Of a stretch of 17,891 bases of DNA, positions 13,324 through 17,891 are shown piece after piece. The stretch covers positions 1 to 17,891 of the forward strand of contig DIVW01000025.1 in NCBI GenBank assembly GCA_002428365.1, given 5' to 3'. A program made the position numbers and the translations under genes. The notes beneath the pieces were generated by a model. That model worked only from the letters and a program-made list of their open reading frames with translations, did not search any database and had not been told where the DNA came from. Source of the DNA: Propionibacteriaceae bacterium UBA6122. GTDB taxonomy: Bacteria > Actinomycetota > Actinomycetes > Propionibacteriales > Propionibacteriaceae. Every line of letters starts with the position of its first letter. Position 1 is the stretch's first letter.

Positions 13324-13354
13324 ACTATGGGCACGCCAGCGGGGAGGTGTTCAA
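13324..13354 (-). promoter_or_regulatory. Weak candidate promoter for yraN-comM-dprA
   Basis: On the minus strand TTGAAC (13354-13349) and CATAGT (13329-13324) are separated by 19 bases. This would place the transcript start about 15 bases before the yraN GTG, just ahead of its ribosome site. The spacing is long and the -10 match is partial. Confidence 0.25.
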
Positions 13355-13366
13355 CAAAACGGAGGG

Positions 13367-13394
13367 TGTGGATCAGTCGATCGACTCATCCACA
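13367..13394 (-). terminator. 28-bp inverted repeat after DUF2469, probable terminator
   Basis: TGTGGAT-c-AGTC (13367-13377), loop GATC, then GACT-c-ATCCACA (13384-13394) pairs over 11 bases each side with one mismatch. On the minus strand it is followed a few bases later by CCGTTTTGTT, so it can end the rplS-lepB-rnhB-DUF2469 transcript. The outer arms also resemble DnaA boxes (one mismatch each from TTATCCACA), facing each other. Confidence 0.55.
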
Positions 13395-13408
13395 GGCAAC
13401 GGCAGGGC

Positions 13409-13720
13409 TCACAAGCCGTCAGGAACCTTCAGGTCGTTGTGGACGATCTCCTCGATCGACACGTCGCGGAAGGTGAGCACCTTCGCGCTCTTCACGAACC
13501 GAGCCGGACGGTACATGTCCCACACCCAGGCATCAGCCATCGATACTTCGTAGTAGACATCGCCACCCTCGGTGCGGACCTTCAGGTCGACCGCGTTGCA
13601 CAGGTAGAAACGACGCTCGGTCTCAACCGCGTAGGTGAAGATCCCGACGACGTCCTTGTATTCCTTGTACAGCTGCAGCTCGAGATCCGACTCGTACTGC
13701 TCCAAGTCTTCGGCGCTCAT
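13409..13720 (-). CDS. DUF2469 family protein (Rv2901c-like)
   Basis: A 103-residue acidic protein of unknown function, conserved in actinobacteria next to rnhB. The segment SAEDLEQYESDLELQLYKEYKD is typical of the family, as is YAVETERRFYLCNAVDL followed by a C-terminal beta-rich part ending in EEIVHNDLKVPDGL. It has no membrane segment and one cysteine. Its ATG overlaps the rnhB stop by 4 bases (ATGA), indicating translational coupling. The order lepB-rnhB-DUF2469 is the one I recall from mycobacteria. Confidence 0.92.
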   Translation of the reverse strand: MSAEDLEQYESDLELQLYKEYKDVVGIFTYAVETERRFYLCNAVDLKVRTEGGDVYYEVSMADAWVWDMYRPARFVKSAKVLTFRDVSIEEIVHNDLKVPDGL

Positions 13721-14364
13721 TTCGGCCTCACCTTACCCGCTCGTCTGACGTTCTCGAAGCACTGACGGTGGATAACGCTGGGCCCGTGTTGCTCTAACCG
13801 CTCCTGATGCAGCACCGTGCAGTAGCCCTTGTGAATATCCAAGGCGTACTCCGGGTAGTGCTGGTGCCAATCAGCCATGATGCGATCGCGGGTGACCTTC
13901 GCTACCACTGAGGCAGCAGACACACACGCTGCGACCCGATCTCCTTTCCACATCGACAGACTCGGCGAGGGCAACCCGTCAACGCTGAAGCCATCAGTCA
14001 GGGCAAAGTCTGGCTGCGGGCTGAGGCTGGCCAGGGCGCGCCGCAAGGCGGTCAAGTTCGCCTGATGCATCCCCAGCTGGTCGCATTCGGCCGGATCGAT
14101 GGAAACCACTGACCAGGCCAACGCCCGGGAAAGGATCACTTCATAGATCCGGTCGCGCTGTTTTGGCGACAGCAGTTTGGAATCGGCCAGCCCATCGATG
14201 CGGCCCGAACGTCCCGGACGAAGAATCACCGCACCGGCCACCAAGGGGCCAGCGCAGGCGCCTCGTCCGGCCTCGTCGGCTCCCCCGATCAGGTCAAAGC
14301 CGCCACGCCGCAATGCCTGCTCGTAGCCGTAGATGCCCGAACCCGGACGTACGGTGAGAGTCAT
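13717..14364 (-). CDS. rnhB: Ribonuclease HII
   Basis: RNase HII cuts the RNA strand of RNA-DNA hybrids and removes misincorporated ribonucleotides from DNA. The 215-residue protein has the four acidic active-site residues expected from E. coli RnhB: D30 and E31 (DEAGRG), D124 (LTDG) and D142 (KGDRV), with the same 18-residue spacing between the last two. DSKLLSP (61-67) and SAASVVAKVTRD (149-160) are further conserved segments. Length is normal. It begins 3 bases after the lepB stop and overlaps the DUF2469 start. Confidence 0.96.
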   Translation of the reverse strand: MTLTVRPGSGIYGYEQALRRGGFDLIGGADEAGRGACAGPLVAGAVILRPGRSGRIDGLADSKLLSPKQRDRIYEVILSRALAWSVVSIDPAECDQLGMHQANLTALRRALASLSPQPDFALTDGFSVDGLPSPSLSMWKGDRVAACVSAASVVAKVTRDRIMADWHQHYPEYALDIHKGYCTVLHQERLEQHGPSVIHRQCFENVRRAGKVRPK

Positions 14365-14367
14365 CGC

Positions 14368-15144
14368 CTAGCAGGTGACCCTATCTCCCTTGATCACCGG
14401 GTCCTTGGGAGCCGCGGCGGGAGCGGGAAGGTTTTGGTAAGTGGCTGGTCGCACTAGCCCGTGGAAGCGCCCGAAGGGATACACCACAGCGACCGCAGTG
14501 CCGACGATGTCAGTGATGGGCACGAAGGCCTGGTAGCCCTCGGGCCTACCTGGCACCTCCTCGCCGATGTGACAGCGGGAATCCTGGGAAGCGTTGCGGT
14601 GATCTCCCATCACGAACACGGTGCCAGCCGGGACGATCACGTCAAAAGATCTTGAGGAAGGGTCAGCCCGACGTCCAGTGATCGGTTCGACGTAGAGATA
14701 CTCCGCCTCGTTCAGCGCCACGCCGTTCACCGTCACCCGTCCCTGGGCGTCACAGCAGGTCACGTGGTCACCGGGGATGCCCACCACTCGCTTGATCAAG
14801 TGATTGGCGCTCTCGTCTGGAGCCAGGCCGATGAAGATGAGGACCTTCTGCCCGATCTCCTCCTCTGGTGGAGCCGCGCCCAGCCAACCGAGCGAATCCC
14901 GGAAGACCACGACGTCTCCACGCTGGAAGGGCACTATCTTCTGCACGGCGACGCGATCGCCAATCAGCAGGGTGTTCTCCATCGAGGAGGACGGAATCAC
15001 GAACATCTGCGCCACGAATAGACGCAACAGGGTGGAGGCCACCAATGCGCCGATCACGACGATGGTGATCTCGCGGAGCCAAGCGAGCATCGGACTGCTG
15101 CTAGATGTTCCGGCAGAGCCAGAACTCCGCTCTCGACCGCTCAC
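14368..15144 (-). CDS. lepB: Type I signal peptidase
   Basis: LepB removes signal peptides from exported proteins at the outer face of the membrane. The 258-residue protein has one N-terminal membrane helix (about 26-46), then MFVIPSSSMENTL with the catalytic Ser54, the general base Lys118 in HLIKRVVGIPGD, and the conserved GDHRNASQDSR box near 177. The start is GTG with AGGGG 6 bases upstream. It follows rplS by 57 bases and is probably co-transcribed with it. Confidence 0.96.
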   Translation of the reverse strand: MSGRERSSGSAGTSSSSPMLAWLREITIVVIGALVASTLLRLFVAQMFVIPSSSMENTLLIGDRVAVQKIVPFQRGDVVVFRDSLGWLGAAPPEEEIGQKVLIFIGLAPDESANHLIKRVVGIPGDHVTCCDAQGRVTVNGVALNEAEYLYVEPITGRRADPSSRSFDVIVPAGTVFVMGDHRNASQDSRCHIGEEVPGRPEGYQAFVPITDIVGTAVAVVYPFGRFHGLVRPATYQNLPAPAAAPKDPVIKGDRVTC

Positions 15145-15201
15145 TTACGTCCCCTCTCGGCCATGCTGCAGCATCTCTTGCCCGCGCTACAGCGCGAGCC
15201 G
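15145..15201 (-). other. rplS-lepB spacer with short palindromes
   Basis: On the minus strand CGCGC-TGTA-GCGCG (15196-15183) begins 5 bases after the rplS stop, followed by a perfect 12-base palindrome ATGCTGCAGCAT (15174-15163). Both stems are short and lack a T run, so an attenuator or RNA-processing site is possible but unproven. The lepB ribosome site follows. Confidence 0.3.
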
Positions 15202-15552
15202 TCAGCGGTCGCGCTTCTCCTTGATCTTTGCAGCTTTGCCGCGCAGACCACGAAGGTAGTAAAGCTTGGCGCGTCGCACGTCGCCGAACCGCTCAACCTC
15301 GATCTTCTCGATGATCGGGCTGTGTAGCGGGAAGGTGCGCTCGACACCGGTGCCGAAGCTGACTTTGCGGACGGTGAACGCCTCGGTGATACCCGAGCCG
15401 TTGCGGCCGATCACGGCGCCGGCGAAGACCTGAATACGGGAGCGGGTGCCCTCGACCACGCGCACGTGAACGCGCACCTGATCACCAGCACGGAAGTCGG
15501 GCATATCGTCTCGAAGCCCGGCCGCGCCGACCTGCTCTACCAACTTATTCAT
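15202..15552 (-). CDS. rplS: 50S ribosomal protein L19
   Basis: L19 sits at the interface of the large and small ribosomal subunits. The 116-residue protein shows the family pattern: MPDFRAGDQVRVHVRV, the core IQVFAGAVIGRNGSG, then TVRKVSFGTGVERTFPLHSP and the basic tail of VERFGDVRRAKLYYLRGLRGKAAKIKEK. I chose the ATG at 15552, which has GAGG at 15562-15559, 6 bases upstream. An upstream GTG at 15573 would add seven residues inside the leader stem. It is the first gene of the rplS-lepB-rnhB-DUF2469 unit. Confidence 0.97.
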   Translation of the reverse strand: MNKLVEQVGAAGLRDDMPDFRAGDQVRVHVRVVEGTRSRIQVFAGAVIGRNGSGITEAFTVRKVSFGTGVERTFPLHSPIIEKIEVERFGDVRRAKLYYLRGLRGKAAKIKEKRDR

Positions 15553-15567
15553 GGGTTTCCTCGCCAG

Positions 15568-15625
15568 TGCCACAGGCCACTTCGTTCGCTTTGAATCTGG
15601 GTGAGCACGCCTTCCCCCTGTGGCA
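15568..15625 (-). promoter_or_regulatory. Stem-forming 5' leader of rplS
   Basis: In the rplS transcript TGCCACAGG (15625-15617) can pair perfectly with CCTGTGGCA (15576-15568), enclosing 40 bases and ending 5 bases before the ribosome site. The repeated octamer GCGTGCTC lies just outside and just inside the 5' arm (15634-15627 and 15610-15603). Ribosomal-protein leaders of this shape often serve autoregulation. I do not recognise a known L19 leader class, and no clear promoter is visible in the 135 bases upstream of rplS. Confidence 0.4.
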
Positions 15626-15687
15626 GGAGCACGCTCAGCACAACGACAGCCAAGTTTGCCATATCGCAGGCGGCTGGGGAAATCGCC

Positions 15688-16401
15688 TCAACTCAGCCCA
15701 GCGGCCATTTCGCGGGGCAGCAGCGCCAGCTTCTGCCAGATCTTGCGCGACATCGAGTTGGTCAGGTTCTCAATGTCGGAAATCGTCGCCAATACGGCAC
15801 CGTCGGTGGTCCGTTCGGCGTACAGGGCAGCGGTCTTGGCTACCAGCGACAACAGTTCCGAGCAGTACTCCAGGTAGTTGCCCACTTCGTGGGCTTCCAG
15901 CCCCACTCGCACCGACTGCTCGGTGCGTTCATAATCGGCGGCGAACCGCTCCGGATCCTTGGTGAGCTGGTGCATGTCAATCACGTGTGCCAGTGATCGG
16001 AGCCGATGCAACTCAGCGAGGATCCGACGCCGCTCCACTCGGGCCGGCAGCAACCACAAGAAGGCCACCGCGATGCCGCCGAACACCAGGTCATTGACCG
16101 TGGTCTCGATGGCCTGAAGCCAGCCGAGGGTGGATCCAGTGTTGCTCACCAGTTCGACAGCCAGGGCGGCCAGGGAAATGGCCGCCAACACGACCAGGAC
16201 CGCGATCAGGACCACACCGGTGCCCCGCAATACCCGCATCGTGGTTGAGCGAGCTGACGCCTGCTCAACCTCAGCGGTGATGCTGGCTAGGCGGTCTGCC
16301 ACCTGCCCCAGATTGCGCTGCGGAAAACGGGCCCTGATCCGATCAGCCAGGCGATGCGCCGTCATCGCGACCGCCTCGGCGTCCAACCGTTCGTAGGCCA
16401 C
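15688..16401 (-). CDS. Hypothetical two-helix membrane protein
   Basis: The 237-residue protein has an N-terminal helical cytoplasmic-looking part with basic patches, two hydrophobic segments (about 62-86 and 106-120) and a long helical C-terminal region. The stretch LHRLRSLAHVIDMHQLTKDPERF (131-153) looks conserved and functional, but I cannot assign a family. There is no signal peptide, and the few cysteines (one, in YLEYCSELL) suggest a non-redox role. The start is a GTG at 16401 directly after AGGAGG (16411-16406, 4 bases away); the upstream TTG/GTG at 16422/16419 have no such site. It stands alone between the sdhB terminator and rplS. Confidence 0.78.
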   Translation of the reverse strand: MAYERLDAEAVAMTAHRLADRIRARFPQRNLGQVADRLASITAEVEQASARSTTMRVLRGTGVVLIAVLVVLAAISLAALAVELVSNTGSTLGWLQAIETTVNDLVFGGIAVAFLWLLPARVERRRILAELHRLRSLAHVIDMHQLTKDPERFAADYERTEQSVRVGLEAHEVGNYLEYCSELLSLVAKTAALYAERTTDGAVLATISDIENLTNSMSRKIWQKLALLPREMAAGLS

Positions 16402-16436
16402 TTCACCTCCTGAGCTCACCAACGCAGACTAAAACA

Positions 16437-16479
16437 ACGAAGGCGGGCCCTGGAAGCAATCTCCAGAGCCCGCCTTCGT
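16437..16479 (-). terminator. Rho-independent terminator of the sdh operon
   Basis: ACGAAGGCGGGC (16437-16448) pairs with 16468-16479, and after one mismatch CTGGA pairs with TCCAG around the loop AGCAATC. On the minus strand the stem is followed by GTTGTTTT (16436-16431). It begins 8 bases after the sdhB stop and clearly ends that transcript. Confidence 0.92.
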
Positions 16480-16486
16480 GGTTGAA

Positions 16487-17248
16487 CTACTTGCCGTCTC
16501 GCTTGAACAGCGAGGCGAGCAGATCTCGGTTGAGCTGGCCGATCACGTCCAGCGGAATCTCCTTGGGGCACACCGCGGCACATTCGCCGATGTTGGTGCA
16601 ACCACCGAAGCCCTCTTCGTCGTGCGCGGCCACCATCTTCTTGATCCGCAGCGGACGCTCCGGCTGGCCTTGCGGAAGCATCGCCAGGTGGGTGATCTTG
16701 GCAGCGGCGAACAGCATGCCGGAGTGGTTCGGACAGGCGGCAACGCAGGCCCCGCAACCGATGCAGGTGGCCGCGTCGAAGGCCCGATCGGCCTTCAGCT
16801 TGCTGACCGCATTGGCATGAGCCTCCGGAGCTGCACCGGTACTCACCGACACAAAGCCACCGGCCTGGATGATCCGGTCAAAAGCGGACCGGTTGACCAC
16901 TAGGTCCTTGATCACGGGGAAGGAACCAGCCCGCCAAGGCTCGACGTCGATGACCGCACCGTCGGAGAAGGACCGCATGTGCAACTGGCAAGTGGTGGTG
17001 GCCACCGGCGAGTTGCCCCGCCCATGAGCCGTGCCGTTAATGACGACGCCACACATACCGCAGATGCCCTCACGGCAGTCGTGGTCAAAGGCCACCGGCT
17101 CTTCGCCCTTGGCGGTGAGATCCTCATTGAGCAGGTCGAGCATCTCCAGGAAAGACATGTCTTCCGATACGTCCTGAACCTGGTAAGTGACCATCCGCCC
17201 CTGTGAGGCGGCGTTTGCTTGGCGCCATACGCGCAGGGTGATGTTCAC
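16487..17248 (-). CDS. sdhB: Succinate dehydrogenase/fumarate reductase iron-sulfur subunit
   Basis: SdhB passes electrons from the flavin of SdhA to quinone. The 253-residue protein has a plant-type [2Fe-2S] site (C58, C63, C66 and C87), a [4Fe-4S] site (C162, C165, C168, C172) and a [3Fe-4S] site C217-x-x-I-x-x-C223-x3-C227P, where isoleucine replaces the second cysteine as expected. The opening MNITLRVWRQ resembles the Sdh1-type enzymes of actinobacteria. The start is GTG with GGAG 6 bases upstream, and it overlaps the sdhA stop codon by 4 bases (GTGA). It is last in the operon. Confidence 0.95.
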   Translation of the reverse strand: MNITLRVWRQANAASQGRMVTYQVQDVSEDMSFLEMLDLLNEDLTAKGEEPVAFDHDCREGICGMCGVVINGTAHGRGNSPVATTTCQLHMRSFSDGAVIDVEPWRAGSFPVIKDLVVNRSAFDRIIQAGGFVSVSTGAAPEAHANAVSKLKADRAFDAATCIGCGACVAACPNHSGMLFAAAKITHLAMLPQGQPERPLRIKKMVAAHDEEGFGGCTNIGECAAVCPKEIPLDVIGQLNRDLLASLFKRDGK

Positions 17249-17891
17249 TTGTAACTCCGTTGCTTCAGCTCGATGGCCTCGTAGACCAGTGGTTCCTTAT
17301 GCAGCACCGGCTTGGCACCCTCGCCGGTGTACTCCCAGGCAGCCGCGTAGAGGAACTGGTCGTCGTGGCGCAGCGCCTCGCCTTCCTCGGTCTGGCTCTC
17401 GGCCCGGAAATGCCCGCCGCAGGACTCGCGGCGATGCAGGGCATCGACACACATCAACCGGCCCAACTCGATGAAGTCGGCCACCCGGCCGGCTTTCTCC
17501 AGCGCCTGGTTGAAGTCCTCGTTCACGCCGGTGACCTTGACGTTGCTCCAGAACTCCTCGTTCAGCTCGTCGATCTTGGCGATCGCGATCTGCAGGCCTT
17601 CCTCGGTGCGCTCCATGCCGCAGTATTCCCACATGATGTGGCCCAGTTCCTTATGGAAAGAGTCCACCGAGCGAGTGCCCTGAATTGCGAGCAGCTTCTC
17701 GACGCGGCCCTTCACATCGGCGAGCGCCTCAACCACTGCCGGGTGCGACTCGTCGATCTTGCCGAACTTGGCCGAATCAGCGAGGTAGTCGTTGATGGTG
17801 TTCGGCAGGACGAAGTAGCCGTCCCCCAGGCCCTGCATCAGCGCCGAAGCGCCGAGCCGGTTGGCACCGTGATCGGAGAAGTTGGCCTCGC
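17245..17891 (-). CDS. sdhA: Succinate dehydrogenase/fumarate reductase flavoprotein subunit, C-terminal part
   Basis: The frame is open to the window edge and continues beyond it; the first visible codons read EANFSDHGANRLGASALMQG, a strongly conserved SdhA segment that lies after the FAD and substrate domains. About 214 residues are seen, including RRESCGGHFRAESQ and a C-terminal helical domain ending in ELKQRSYK. SdhA oxidises succinate to fumarate with a covalent FAD. The FAD-binding region and catalytic arginine are outside the window. The stop overlaps the sdhB start. Confidence 0.94.
   Translation of the reverse strand, partial: EANFSDHGANRLGASALMQGLGDGYFVLPNTINDYLADSAKFGKIDESHPAVVEALADVKGRVEKLLAIQGTRSVDSFHKELGHIMWEYCGMERTEEGLQIAIAKIDELNEEFWSNVKVTGVNEDFNQALEKAGRVADFIELGRLMCVDALHRRESCGGHFRAESQTEEGEALRHDDQFLYAAAWEYTGEGAKPVLHKEPLVYEAIELKQRSYK

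Noticed and set aside
1..17891. CRISPR array or insertion sequence
   Set aside because: No regularly spaced repeats and no transposase-like protein or terminal inverted repeats were seen.

Overview
The window is high-GC DNA (roughly 60 % by eye) that fits an actinobacterium. The block rplS-lepB-rnhB-DUF2469-yraN-comM-dprA follows the order I recall for mycobacteria, DUF2469 is largely actinobacterial, and the succinate dehydrogenase iron-sulfur subunit starts like the actinobacterial Sdh1 type. No genus can be named from the sequence alone. Most genes are on the minus strand; the exceptions are the tRNA and a UvrA-like ATPase at the left end.

Layout. Positions 1-102 hold the 3' part of a tRNA-Leu(GAG) and a perfect terminator hairpin. 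Positions 172-2550 (+) encode a short, DrrC-type UvrA-like ABC ATPase. Its end faces the end of a minus-strand operon, with a hairpin between them. Positions 9831-2609 (-) are a tight seven-gene cluster in the order tusA, MvhD-like, dsrE-like, HdrA fused around a GltD module, HdrA/QmoB, a small helix-turn-helix-like protein, and a QmoC-type membrane protein. Positions 9832-10274 are non-coding, with a perfect 15-bp hairpin and a possible folded RNA. Positions 11411-10275, 12940-11408 and 13302-12940 (-) are dprA, comM/yifB and yraN, preceded by an inverted-repeat terminator. Positions 13720-13409, 14364-13717, 15144-14368 and 15552-15202 are DUF2469, rnhB, lepB and rplS, with a stem-forming leader before rplS. 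Position 16401-15688 is an unrecognised two-helix membrane protein. At the right edge are sdhB with a strong terminator and the C-terminal part of sdhA, cut by the window.

The stand-out region is the seven-gene sulfur and redox cluster. TusA and the DsrE-like protein are sulfur-carrier families. The two HdrA-type flavoproteins, the MvhD-like protein and the QmoC-type membrane subunit together look like a quinone-linked electron-transfer complex. One HdrA is interrupted by a complete NAD(P)H-oxidoreductase-like GltD module. No HdrB (CCG-domain) subunit, hydrogenase, APS reductase, sulfite reductase or lipoate-binding protein is encoded in the window, so this is not a plain copy of Qmo, sHdr or methanogen Hdr. 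My inference is a membrane-bound flavin-based oxidoreductase that links persulfide sulfur carried by TusA/DsrE, NAD(P)H and quinone. The remaining genes are housekeeping: translation, protein export, RNA/DNA repair, DNA uptake processing and the TCA cycle/respiratory chain.
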